From SLRI01 sp964576715 (GTDB lineage: Bacteria; Pseudomonadota; Alphaproteobacteria; Geminicoccales; Geminicoccaceae): a stretch of DNA of 40,782 nt. The DNA lies in NCBI GenBank assembly GCA_964576715.1, contig CAZNWE010000037.1, positions 1-40,782 of the forward strand, written 5' to 3'. The notes under the pieces were generated by a model, which worked only from the letters and a program-made list of their open reading frames with translations, had not been told where the DNA came from and made no database searches. A program made the translations under genes and the position numbers. Positions 7,061-14,731 of the stretch are shown piece after piece (within the stretch, counting starts at the first letter, position 1; every line of letters starts with the position of its first letter).

Positions 7061-9520
7061 TCAATCGGCGGCGATCGGCGGCTCGACGACCCGGTTGCCG
7101 CGGCTGCGCTCCTCCGGGCGGATCAGGCGGAAGTCGTGGCTGTCGCCGGGATTGAGCTGACGCACGTGGCTGCGATAGGCGACCTCGATCATCGGCGCCA
7201 CCTCGGGGCGGCTATAGACGTTGAGCTCGGTCTGGGTGACGGTGACGTCGAGCCGATGCCGGCGGTAGCGCAGCCGGACCTGCAGCCGGTCGACGTCGAC
7301 GGGCAGGGTCGGGTTGAAGTGCAGCACGCCCGAGCGGGTCTCGAGGCCGAGATAGTTGCGCTGGACGAGATCGACGGTGCCGGCCATCGCCCCGGTGTGG
7401 ATGCCCTCCGGTGTCGTGCCGCCCTGAATGTCGTCGAGATCGCTGTCGAGGGCCCGACTGAACAGGTGCCAGGAATGCTCGCGATCGGCGCGGGCGAGCA
7501 CCCAGGCATGGGTAATCAGGCTCAAGGTCGAGCCGTGGCTGGTGCGCTCGAGATAGTAGTCGATGTTCTTCTTGATCAGGTCGTGGCTGAACTCGTAGCC
7601 CAGCGCCTCGAAGATCAGGTCCAGCTCCTCGGCCGAGAACAGGTAGAAGAGCATGAGCGTGTCGGCCTGCTTGGAGACCTGGTAGTCGTTGGGATCGTTG
7701 CCCTCGGCCTCGAGAATGCGGTCGAGGCGATGGATGTCGTGGTATTTCTCGCGATAGGCGGCCCAGTCGAGTGGCTTGAGCTGCTCGTAGCCGTCGAACT
7801 GGCTGATGACGCCGCCGTCCTGGAACGGCACTTTGAGCTTGCGGGTGAGGTCGTACCAGCGCTCGCGTTCGTCGCGGTCGATGCCGAGCGAGTCCATCAG
7901 CTTGGTGCCCCGGGTCTGCGGCAGCATGTCGATCAGGTCGATGGCCCGGGCCATCAGCCAGGCGACCATGACGTTGGTGTAGGCATTGTTGTCGATGCCG
8001 CCGGCCTCCGCCGGATCGGTGCCCGGGTAGGCGGTGTGGAACTCGTCCGGCCCCATCACCCCCTTTATCTCGTAACGGTCCTGTGCCGCGTTGTAGGTCG
8101 CGATCGACGACCAGAACTGGGCAATCGAAAGGAACAGCTCGGCCCCGTAATAATACATGAAGTCGTCGTCGCACGAAGCCTCCCAGTAGCGCCAGATATT
8201 GTAGCAGATCGCGGCGTTGACGTGGCGCTGGCGCTGGCTGGTATCCGGCAACCAGCGGCCCGATGCCGGATTGAGGTGGACGATCTGGGTCTCCTCGCGA
8301 CCGTTCGAGCCGCTCTGCCAGGGGAACATCGCCCCCTTGTAGCCCGCCGCCTGGGCTCCCCGCCGGGCCTCGCGCAGTCGCCGGTAGCGGTAGCGGATGG
8401 TTTCGCGCACCAGCATCGGCAGGCGCAGCGTCAAGAACGGCAGGATGAACAGCTCGTCCCAGAAGATGTGCCCGCGATAGGCCTCGCCGTGCCAGCCGCG
8501 GGCCGGCACGCCGACGTCGTAGTCGATCGAGTTGGGCGAGATGGTCTGCAGGAGATGGAAGATGTGCACCCTGAGCTTGACCTGCTCACCGTTGTCGCCG
8601 CGGCGGTCGAAGGTCATGTCGCAGGTATGCCAGAGCTGCGCCCAGCAGCGTTCGTGGTGGACTTGCAGGGTGCGGAAGTCGACGGTGCGGGCAAGTGCGG
8701 CTGCGGCCTCCTCGCCCGCCTCGCTGATCGCCGGGTCGCGGCTGGAGTAGAGGGCGACGAGCTTCTCGACCACCAGCGGCCGGCGGTCCATGGTGAAGGT
8801 CACCGACTGCTCGATCGTCGCGTCGCTGCGCCGCGTCTCGCGCTCGGCTTCCACCGGCTCGCCGTTCTGCCACAGCCGCAGCCGGGCCGCCTGGACCAGC
8901 TCGACCCTGGACTGGTTGGTGCGGCAGCGCAGCAGGATCGTCTCGGGCTCGATCAGGCGGGTCTCGAGCATCTCCAGATGGCGGCTCTCCAGCGCCTTGT
9001 AGCGATCGACCCCGGCATTGATGACGCCGCCGTCGAGGCCGGCGCGGATGGTGATCGGCCCGTCCCAGTTGACCGCCTCGAGGGTCAGGCGGATGCCGGC
9101 CTGATGCCGGTCGCCCATGCTGACGAGGCGCTCCTCGTGCCAGCGCGTCGTGTTGTTGTCGGCGTCGGTGAAGCGGATCTCGCGGGTCAACAGGCCGCGC
9201 TGGACGTCGAGCTCGAGGCGGTAGTGTTCGATCTCGACCTCGTCGATCTTGAACCATCGCCCGTCACCGATCTTGAAGGTGAGCGGCAGCCAGTTCGGAA
9301 TATTGACCAGATCCTCGTTCTCGATATCCCGGTCGCCGACCCGGCTGGAGCGACGGTTGTACAGGCCGGCCAGATAGCAGCCCGGGTAGTGCAAGCCGTC
9401 CGCCTCGGCATCGGTGGTCGCACCGCGGGTGGCGAAATAGCCGTTGCCGAGCGTGGTCAGCGCCTCGCGATGCTTTTCCCTGGCCGGCTCGTAGCCGTCA
9501 TAGGCGAGAATCCATGCCAT
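7061..9520 (-). CDS. Glycoside hydrolase family 65 disaccharide phosphorylase
   Basis: 819-residue GH65 protein, the usual length for maltose/trehalose/kojibiose-type phosphorylases, which split an alpha-glucoside with inorganic phosphate to give beta-glucose 1-phosphate. It starts MAWILAYDGYEP, then LTTLGNGYFATRG, typical of the N-terminal beta-sandwich. The (alpha/alpha)6 barrel shows RGWHGEAYRGHIFWDE, VMGPDEFHTAYPG with the general acid Glu at about residue 493, IDNNAYTN and KQADTLMLF. The SHGSTLSL segment corresponds to the phosphate-binding loop, favouring phosphorylase over hydrolase. The start has GGAGGG about seven bases upstream. No beta-phosphoglucomutase or sugar transporter lies next to it, so the linkage specificity is open. 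Confidence 0.9.
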   Translation of the reverse strand: MAWILAYDGYEPAREKHREALTTLGNGYFATRGATTDAEADGLHYPGCYLAGLYNRRSSRVGDRDIENEDLVNIPNWLPLTFKIGDGRWFKIDEVEIEHYRLELDVQRGLLTREIRFTDADNNTTRWHEERLVSMGDRHQAGIRLTLEAVNWDGPITIRAGLDGGVINAGVDRYKALESRHLEMLETRLIEPETILLRCRTNQSRVELVQAARLRLWQNGEPVEAERETRRSDATIEQSVTFTMDRRPLVVEKLVALYSSRDPAISEAGEEAAAALARTVDFRTLQVHHERCWAQLWHTCDMTFDRRGDNGEQVKLRVHIFHLLQTISPNSIDYDVGVPARGWHGEAYRGHIFWDELFILPFLTLRLPMLVRETIRYRYRRLREARRGAQAAGYKGAMFPWQSGSNGREETQIVHLNPASGRWLPDTSQRQRHVNAAICYNIWRYWEASCDDDFMYYYGAELFLSIAQFWSSIATYNAAQDRYEIKGVMGPDEFHTAYPGTDPAEAGGIDNNAYTNVMVAWLMARAIDLIDMLPQTRGTKLMDSLGIDRDERERWYDLTRKLKVPFQDGGVISQFDGYEQLKPLDWAAYREKYHDIHRLDRILEAEGNDPNDYQVSKQADTLMLFYLFSAEELDLIFEALGYEFSHDLIKKNIDYYLERTSHGSTLSLITHAWVLARADREHSWHLFSRALDSDLDDIQGGTTPEGIHTGAMAGTVDLVQRNYLGLETRSGVLHFNPTLPVDVDRLQVRLRYRRHRLDVTVTQTELNVYSRPEVAPMIEVAYRSHVRQLNPGDSHDFRLIRPEERSRGNRVVEPPIAAD

Positions 9521-9587
9521 GTGCGTCCCTCCGCGTGATCCTGGTCGGGTTTGTCGGTCGAAGCCAGCACACGAAGCATACGTTGTT

Positions 9588-9602
9588 TTGCCGCAGCGGC
9601 AA
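9588..9602. promoter_or_regulatory. Palindrome in the GH65 / GS-like divergent region
   Basis: TTGCCGC-A-GCGGCAA is a perfect 7+1+7 palindrome in the 226-base region between the divergent GH65 and glutamine-synthetase-like genes. It lies 68 bases upstream of the GH65 start, in the least GC-rich part of the spacer. Size and place fit an operator for a dimeric repressor, but no regulator gene is adjacent. The rest of 9521-9746 shows only further GC-rich inverted repeats, for example GCCGCC/GGCGGC near 9666-9683. Confidence 0.35.
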
Positions 9603-9746
9603 CTCGTGACGTGATCCCCGGCGCAGCGCCGCGCTCGGTGCCGAGGCCGGCAAAAGTCGGCATCGCCGCCGCTGCCGGCGGCTGCTAAAGAACTGCAACG
9701 AGGCTGCGCGATCCGGCGAGCGCAGCGGTCAGCGCGGGGCTAGGCA

Positions 9747-11156
9747 ATGGCGCAGGTGGAGGCGCTTCTCGAGCAGATCGAGAGCGACGGCATCAAGAGC
9801 ATCGATCTCCGGTTCACCGATCTCGCCGGCCGCTGGCGGCACACCACCCTGGACGGGCCGAGCCTGGAGCGCCATCAGCTCGATCACGGGTTGTTGATCG
9901 ACGGCTCGGCGATCCCCGGCTGGCGCGACGTCAGCGAGGCCGACCTGCTGTTGAAGCCGGATCTCGACAGTGTGTTCGCCGACCCCTTCGCGGCACAGCC
10001 GACCTTGTGCCTGATCGCCGACGGGGCCGAGCCCGAGACCGGGCTGGGCTACGAGCGTGATCCGCGCTCAGCCGCCCGCCGGGCGGTCGCCCATCTCGCC
10101 GAAACCGGCATCGCCGACCACTGCACGCTGTCGCTGGAGCTCGGCTTCTTCGTGTTCGACGACGTGCGGATCGAGCGCGGGCCGCTGCGTTCGGGCTACA
10201 CGCTGGAGTCTAGCGAGGCGCGGACGGCCGGTGGCACGGCCTATGCGGGTGGTAATAGCGGCCACCGCCCGGCCCCGTCGGCCGCCCAGGCCTGCCTGCC
10301 GCCGGCCGATCATCACAGCGACATCCGTGCCGAGATCACCACCACGCTGCGCGGCCTCGGCTTGCCGGAGCTGCGCCACGAGCACGGGCCGTCGGCAGCA
10401 CAGCACCGGCTCATGGTCGGCAAGAGCGGCCTGGTCGAGCTCGCCGACCGGCTGCAGCTGACCAAGTACGTTACCCACCAGGTGGCCGCGAGCTACGGCA
10501 AGTCGGCGAGCTTCATGGGCAAGCCGATCGCCGACGAGCCGGGTGCTCCCCTCTACCTCGCGTTGTCGATGTGGGGCGCCGGCAAGCCGCTGTTCGCCGG
10601 CCAGGGCTATGCCGATCTGAGCGAGCTCAGCCTGCAGTTCACCGCCGGCATCCTCGCCCATGCCAGGGCGTTGAATGCCTTCACCAACCCCACGACCAAC
10701 AGCTACCGGCGGCTGCAGCCGACCCAGGACGAGCCGACGCTGCTGACCTTCGCCGCCCACAATCGCTCGGCCGCGGTGCGCATCCCGCATGCCGACCGCC
10801 CGGACCGCAAGCGGGTCGAGCTGCGCTTCCCGGACCCGAGCGTCAACCCGTATCTGGCGTTCGCCGCCGTGCTCATGGCCGGCCTCGACGGCATCGTCCG
10901 CAAGCTCGAGCCGGGCGACGCCATGGACCGCAATCTCTACGATCTCCGGCCCGAGGAGCTCGAGGGCATTCCCTCGACCTGCCACACCCTCGATGCCGCG
11001 CTCGACGCACTCGGCGCCGACCAGGAGTTCTTGCTGCGTGGCGACGTCATGTCGGCCGAGCTGATCGACGCCTATGTCGCGGTCAAGCGGGCCGAACTCG
11101 ACCACCTCGCCCGGCTGCCGACACCGGCCGAGTTCGAGCTCTATTACGGCCTTTGA
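9747..11156 (+). CDS. Type I glutamine synthetase-like protein, predicted inactive
   Basis: 469 residues, exactly the length of bacterial GlnA and collinear with it: IDGSAIPGW, FADPFAAQPTLC, YERDPRSAA, FFVFDDV, NAFTNPTTNSYRRL, NRSAAVRIP, KRVELRFPDPSVNPYLAFAA, LYDLRPEEL and FELYYGL all align. However, active-site residues are replaced. Against Salmonella GlnA numbering, Glu131 is Gly133, Glu212 is Gly214 (or His213, depending on gaps), Glu220 is Arg221, His269 is Tyr270, His271 is Ala272 and Glu327 is Asp328. The GSGMH loop reads GAPLY, and Ser53 of the DGSS loop is Ala. Retained are the Glu129 equivalent (E131), the Glu357 equivalent (E358) and Tyr398 in NLYDL, the adenylylation-site equivalent. 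All three n1 metal ligands are therefore gone and glutamine synthesis is not expected. The rest of the fold is well kept, so this is a maintained paralogue rather than decay. It may regulate or join true GlnA dodecamers, or do different chemistry; both ideas are inference. Confidence 0.9.
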   Translation: MAQVEALLEQIESDGIKSIDLRFTDLAGRWRHTTLDGPSLERHQLDHGLLIDGSAIPGWRDVSEADLLLKPDLDSVFADPFAAQPTLCLIADGAEPETGLGYERDPRSAARRAVAHLAETGIADHCTLSLELGFFVFDDVRIERGPLRSGYTLESSEARTAGGTAYAGGNSGHRPAPSAAQACLPPADHHSDIRAEITTTLRGLGLPELRHEHGPSAAQHRLMVGKSGLVELADRLQLTKYVTHQVAASYGKSASFMGKPIADEPGAPLYLALSMWGAGKPLFAGQGYADLSELSLQFTAGILAHARALNAFTNPTTNSYRRLQPTQDEPTLLTFAAHNRSAAVRIPHADRPDRKRVELRFPDPSVNPYLAFAAVLMAGLDGIVRKLEPGDAMDRNLYDLRPEELEGIPSTCHTLDAALDALGADQEFLLRGDVMSAELIDAYVAVKRAELDHLARLPTPAEFELYYGL

Positions 11157-11158
11157 CG

Positions 11159-11710
11159 ATGCGCGAGTTACTGACAGCAGCGGACGTTCTCGCCTGGTGG
11201 TTCGCGCCCGAGACCAAGCCCGCGTGGTTCGCGGGTGGTGCCGCCTTCGACGCGGCCGTGAAGGATCGTCTGGGCCCGCTCCACGAGCGCGCGCTGCGGG
11301 GCGAGCTCGATGGTTGGGCGGCCGAGCCGCGCGGGCTCCTGGCCCTGGTGATTCTGTTCGATCAGGTGCCGCGCAACATCTTTCGCGGCACCGCTAGGGC
11401 GTTCGCAGGCGATCCGAAGGCTCTGGCCCTGGCGCGCCTCGCGGTCGATCGCGGTCTCGACCAGGGACTGTCCGTCGACCAGCGGCTGTTTCTCTATGTG
11501 CCGTTCGAGCACGCCGAGGATCTCGCCGACCAGGAGCGGTCGGTGGCGCTGTTTCGGGCGTTGGGCGATGCCGACTATCTCGACTATGCGCTCCGGCACA
11601 AGGACGTGATCGAGCGGTTCGGTCGCTTCCCGCACCGCAATGCCATATTGGGGCGCGCGAGCACGGCCGCGGAGCTGGCCTTCCTCGAGCAGCCGGGATC
11701 GTCCTTCTGA
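11159..11710 (+). CDS. DUF924 family protein
   Basis: 183-residue soluble alpha-helical protein of the DUF924/YaeQ-unrelated family (PF06041), TPR-like in shape and of unknown function. Family marks are LAWWFAPETKPAWF at the N terminus, LALVILFDQVPRNIFRGT, FLYVPFEHAEDLADQE and the C-terminal RFGRFPHRNAILGR. Length matches the family. Its ATG starts two bases after the stop of the glutamine-synthetase-like gene, so the two are almost certainly co-transcribed and probably translationally coupled. DUF924 proteins are widespread in Proteobacteria and often annotated only as conserved hypothetical. Confidence 0.9.
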   Translation: MRELLTAADVLAWWFAPETKPAWFAGGAAFDAAVKDRLGPLHERALRGELDGWAAEPRGLLALVILFDQVPRNIFRGTARAFAGDPKALALARLAVDRGLDQGLSVDQRLFLYVPFEHAEDLADQERSVALFRALGDADYLDYALRHKDVIERFGRFPHRNAILGRASTAAELAFLEQPGSSF

Positions 11711-11748
11711 GCGACAAAGCGCGCTTTGCGGACCTGCTCTGCAGGCTC

Positions 11749-12711
11749 TTGCCGTCCGTCGAGGGGCGGCCGTTGGCGCGGATGCCCGAGGGTCTCTATC
11801 CTTATGTCTGGGCGGTGAGCTGGCCGCAGCAGGTGCCGCTCTGCCTTTTGACGTTCCTGGTCTTTCCGCTGACGCTGGCGCCGATCGAGCTGCAGCGGCG
11901 GATCGTCAACGAGGCGATCGGCGGGATGAACCTCGACCTGCTGTTCTGGCTCGGTGGTCTTTATGCCGCCGCGGCGCTGGTCCAGGGCGCGCTGAAATAT
12001 CTGCGCAACGTCTACCTCGAGCGGGTCGGGCAGGGGGTGAGCCGGCGGCTGCGTCGGCGGATCGCCGCCAACGAGGCATTCGGCGCGGCGATGGCCGAGG
12101 GCACCAAGCAGTCCTTGATCGTCAAGGAGGCCGAGGAGGTCGGCGGCTTCGTCGCCGAAAGCCTCGCCTTCCCGCTGCTCCAGGCCGGCATCGTCCTCGG
12201 CATCGCCGGCTACATGCTGGTCGTCGATCCGGCGGTGGCCGCGGTGGCGCTGGGTTTCTTCGTTCCCTCGGTGATCCTGGTCGCCATCGTCCAGCCCCGG
12301 CTCAACCGGCTGACGGGCAAGAAGACGAAAGCCCAGCGCAGTCTCGGCGAGGCGGTGCTCGAGGACGACCAGGCGCCCGATGGTGCGGCCGAGAGCAGCA
12401 GGATCGACCGGCTGATCGAGAAGCTCTACGGACTGAAGATCAGGATCGCCGGGCTCAAATACGGCGTGAAGTTCGCCAACAACCTGCTCGGCCATCTCGG
12501 GCCGCTGAGCGTGCTCGTGGTCGGCGGCTATCTGGTCATCGAGGGGCAGACCACGCTCGGCACCATCGTCGCCTTCAGTTCCGGCTACGACAAGATGAGC
12601 GACCCGGCGCGCGAGCTTTTGAACTTCTACCGGCGACTGGCGATGATGCGGGTGCAATACGGGCTCGTCCGCGAGGCGGCGGACGGTGACGCTAGCCCGG
12701 CTGATCCTTGA
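11749..12711 (+). CDS. ABC exporter-type transmembrane domain protein without ATPase domain
   Basis: About 320 residues with the layout of the six-helix membrane domain of type IV ABC exporters. Hydrophobic segments lie near residues 28-50, 65-90, 140-165, 168-190 and 250-275, with basic and helical linkers between. LQRRIVNEAIGG, LYAAAALVQGALKYLRNVYLERVGQ and GTIVAFSSGYDKMSDP are familiar exporter features. The chain then stops (EAADGDASPADP) with no Walker A, signature or Walker B, and no ATPase gene follows. The listed start is TTG 11749. The frame is open upstream and a CTG at 11707, overlapping the DUF924 stop as CTGA, would add SDKARFADLLCRLLPS; ATG 11782 is the most conservative start. 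The last 20 bases overlap the convergent gene. Third gene of the unit starting at 9747. Confidence 0.75.
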   Translation: MPSVEGRPLARMPEGLYPYVWAVSWPQQVPLCLLTFLVFPLTLAPIELQRRIVNEAIGGMNLDLLFWLGGLYAAAALVQGALKYLRNVYLERVGQGVSRRLRRRIAANEAFGAAMAEGTKQSLIVKEAEEVGGFVAESLAFPLLQAGIVLGIAGYMLVVDPAVAAVALGFFVPSVILVAIVQPRLNRLTGKKTKAQRSLGEAVLEDDQAPDGAAESSRIDRLIEKLYGLKIRIAGLKYGVKFANNLLGHLGPLSVLVVGGYLVIEGQTTLGTIVAFSSGYDKMSDPARELLNFYRRLAMMRVQYGLVREAADGDASPADP

Positions 12712-13375
12712 GGCGCCGCGTGCACTCGCGGCGGAGCGACGCGTCCTCGACGATCCGTGTCATGAACGTGTCGAACGGCAGCTGCGGGGCGACCCGGCGC
12801 TGCGCGAAACGGAGTGCTGCCGGCTGGGTGAGGGCGGGCAGGGGGCACCCGGAGGAGGCGGTCTCGGCGAGGCGGATGGGCTTGCCGCCGTGCTCGAACG
12901 GGCCGTGGCGGCTGATATAGGCGCCGACCGGCAGGCTGGCGGCGATGCCGTCGCCGTCATGCTCGAGGCGGATGTCGGCGAACTCGACGTAGTCGTAGTT
13001 GACGCCGACGGCTTCGCTGTCGTGCATGGTCTGCAGCTGGTCGGCATCGAGCCAGGTCAGGGCGACGAAGACGACGGCGCCCTGATGCCGGTGCAGGGTC
13101 GCCGGCAGCGAGCCGTAGCGGGTGAAGTGCGCCGAATAGACGACCACGTGGTCGAAGAGCACGGCCCGGCTCACCGGGATGTGTCCCGCGCTCTTGGCGA
13201 ACTTGCGCTGCAGCTGCACCGGCGAGGCGTTCGAGCCCAATGCCAGGACCGGCAGGCGCCCCTCGATCGAGAAGGGCGGTGGCTCGCCGGTGCCGGCGAA
13301 CACGTAGCGATCGAGGGATGCCGGAAACGGGTAGTCGACGGCGCGAGGGGGGTGGCGGCTCGCCATTTCTGTCAT
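12692..13375 (-). CDS. Hypothetical protein, possibly gamma-glutamylcyclotransferase-like fold
   Basis: 227-residue soluble protein. Near residue 40 it has LPVLALGSNASPVQLQRKF, reminiscent of the YGSN/YGSL nucleotide-like loop of gamma-glutamylcyclotransferase (GGCT) folds. Further on, LTWLDADQLQTMHDSEAVG resembles the GGCT segment that carries the catalytic Glu. These are weak resemblances and the rest of the chain is not recognised. The ATG at 13375 is chosen because AGGGAGG lies about eight bases upstream; an in-frame ATG exists farther out at 13510 but has no ribosome site. It overlaps the end of the convergent ABC membrane-domain gene by 20 bases. If it really is a GGCT-type enzyme, it would act on gamma-glutamyl compounds, which is thought-provoking beside a glutamine-synthetase-like gene. 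Confidence 0.6.
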   Translation of the reverse strand: MTEMASRHPPRAVDYPFPASLDRYVFAGTGEPPPFSIEGRLPVLALGSNASPVQLQRKFAKSAGHIPVSRAVLFDHVVVYSAHFTRYGSLPATLHRHQGAVVFVALTWLDADQLQTMHDSEAVGVNYDYVEFADIRLEHDGDGIAASLPVGAYISRHGPFEHGGKPIRLAETASSGCPLPALTQPAALRFAQRRVAPQLPFDTFMTRIVEDASLRRECTRRLKDQPG

Positions 13376-13506
13376 CCGAAAGCCTCCCTGTGGCGCCAGC
13401 GCTCCGCGGGTCCCCGCGATCATCGCCGGCCACCAAGCCCACGTCGGTTGCCGCGGCTGCAAGCGCGTCGTCTGGTTGCGCCAGTCTGCAACTCTTCGAT
13501 AAAATG

Positions 13507-13535
13507 ACATTAACGTAACTCTGTGGCAATCGCAA
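13507..13535 (-). promoter_or_regulatory. Candidate promoter of the 12692-13375 gene
   Basis: On the minus strand, TTGCGA (13535-13530) and TAATGT (13512-13507) are separated by 17 bases. They lie in the only distinctly AT-rich patch of the 180-base gap upstream of the gene. The predicted transcript would start near 13500 and have a leader of about 125 bases. Both hexamers deviate from consensus, so this is a moderate candidate only. Confidence 0.3.
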
Positions 13536-13555
13536 ATGGATAATCAGCGCAGGTG

Positions 13556-14416
13556 TCACGATGACCTTGGCGGCGTTTGCAGGGAGGCGTTAACATAAGC
13601 ACCAAGGATCACGATGACTGATGTCATGTAGAAGAACAAAAGTGCGATGACGACGCTCGCCATGCTGCCATAGGTGACGCTGTAGTCGGCGAAATGGGCG
13701 AGATACTGCGAGAAGGCGGTGCCGGCGAGGATAAAGAGCATCAGGGTCAGCACGACACCCGGCAGGAGTGTTTGGTAGGTGGCCGGGCGGTTGGGCAGCC
13801 AGCGATGCATCGCCAGCAGGGTGAAGAACAGGGCGCCCGCCGCGATCAGGTAGCGGACGATGGTGAAGACCAGGGTGAAGCCGAGTTCGAGCCCGAGCCA
13901 TTCGTCCAGTATCCGCCAGATCAGTGGCGCGAGCACGATCAGGAACGACATCAGCGGCACCATCAGGGCCATCAGGAGAATGAACACGACGTTCTGCAGG
14001 CGGCGCAACCAGAAGGGCCTCGGGCTCGCGATTCGGTAGGCCCGGTTGAAGGCGAGGCGAATGGCCTCGATGCCGTTCGACGCCGCCCAAAGCGTGGCCG
14101 CGATGCCGAAGGTGAGAAAGCCCGTCTGCTGGCCGGTCACCACCTCGGCGACGGCGGGCTCGAGGGTCTCCGCGACCTCGGCCGGCACCGTGTCGAACAG
14201 CAGATCGACGATCTGCTCGACATCCGCCTCGGTGCCGAAAAAGCTCAGCAAGGCGGTGATGAACAAGAGGAAGGGAAAGATCGCGACGATGGCGGTGAAC
14301 GCCATGTAGCCGGCGACCATGAAGCCGTCCTCGGCCGACATCCGCCGCGCCGCATCGCCCGTGGCGATGAGCCAGCGGCGCAGCCGGCGCAACAGCGGTT
14401 GCCGGGACCGGAGCAA
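13556..14416 (-). CDS. YihY/BrkB family inner-membrane protein
   Basis: 286 residues from the preferred start. The protein has about six membrane helices in the BrkB/YihY pattern: a basic amphipathic N terminus (LLRRLRRWLIATGDAARR), GYMAFTAIVAIFPFLLFI, GIAATLWAASNGIEAIRLAFNRAY, FILLMALMVPLMSFLIVLAP, and the conserved LPNRPATYQTLLPG loop followed by FADYSVTYGSMASVVIALLFFY. The Y-GS-A/V and N-G-I-E motifs are family hallmarks. It was once linked to tRNA processing as RNase BN, but members are now viewed as membrane proteins of uncertain role. The TTG at 14416 is preferred because AAGGGGTGG lies just upstream; starts at GTG 14443 or TTG 14482 are also open. Divergent from dnaN. Confidence 0.87.
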   Translation of the reverse strand: MLRSRQPLLRRLRRWLIATGDAARRMSAEDGFMVAGYMAFTAIVAIFPFLLFITALLSFFGTEADVEQIVDLLFDTVPAEVAETLEPAVAEVVTGQQTGFLTFGIAATLWAASNGIEAIRLAFNRAYRIASPRPFWLRRLQNVVFILLMALMVPLMSFLIVLAPLIWRILDEWLGLELGFTLVFTIVRYLIAAGALFFTLLAMHRWLPNRPATYQTLLPGVVLTLMLFILAGTAFSQYLAHFADYSVTYGSMASVVIALLFFYMTSVIVILGAYVNASLQTPPRSS

Positions 14417-14731
14417 GACGTCGGCCACCCCTTCAGCACTTGGCACGCCACGCCATCGTAGACGCCACGACGGCCGCGACAAGGCTGCTGCGACAGGTCC
14501 GCCGCGACAAGGCTGCCGCCACGGGGCTGCCGCGGCAGGAAGCCCGGCGCCACCCGTCTGCGCCGAACGTGTTCTCGAGCCTGCGCCGGCCCCTCCGGGC
14601 GATCTTTCGGCCGCCTGCGGCAGCGCGAAAAAAGGTCAACGTGATCAGCGAATTCTGCTAGCTTGATCGGCCCTGGGTAACGGGCGGAACAGTCCTGAAC
14701 CCTCGCCTGATACGAGAGAACTTTCGATCCA
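14417..14731. other. brkB-dnaN divergent intergenic region
   Basis: Roughly 315 bases with no gene. It contains a 16-base direct repeat (14473-14516) and, near dnaN, the least GC-rich stretch with a possible -10 element, CTAGCTT, at 14658-14664. No DnaA boxes are visible here although it precedes dnaN. Confidence 0.5.
14473..14516. repeat. Short direct repeat upstream of dnaN
   Basis: GCCGCGACAAGGCTGC occurs at 14473-14488 and again at 14501-14516, spaced 28 bases start to start. The repeat is short and in GC-rich sequence, so it may be a local duplication or a pair of binding sites. Confidence 0.6.

Noticed and set aside
6749..9538. Long plus-strand open frame opposite GH65
   Set aside because: Mirror of the GH65 gene with no motif; GH65 motifs are unambiguous on the minus strand.
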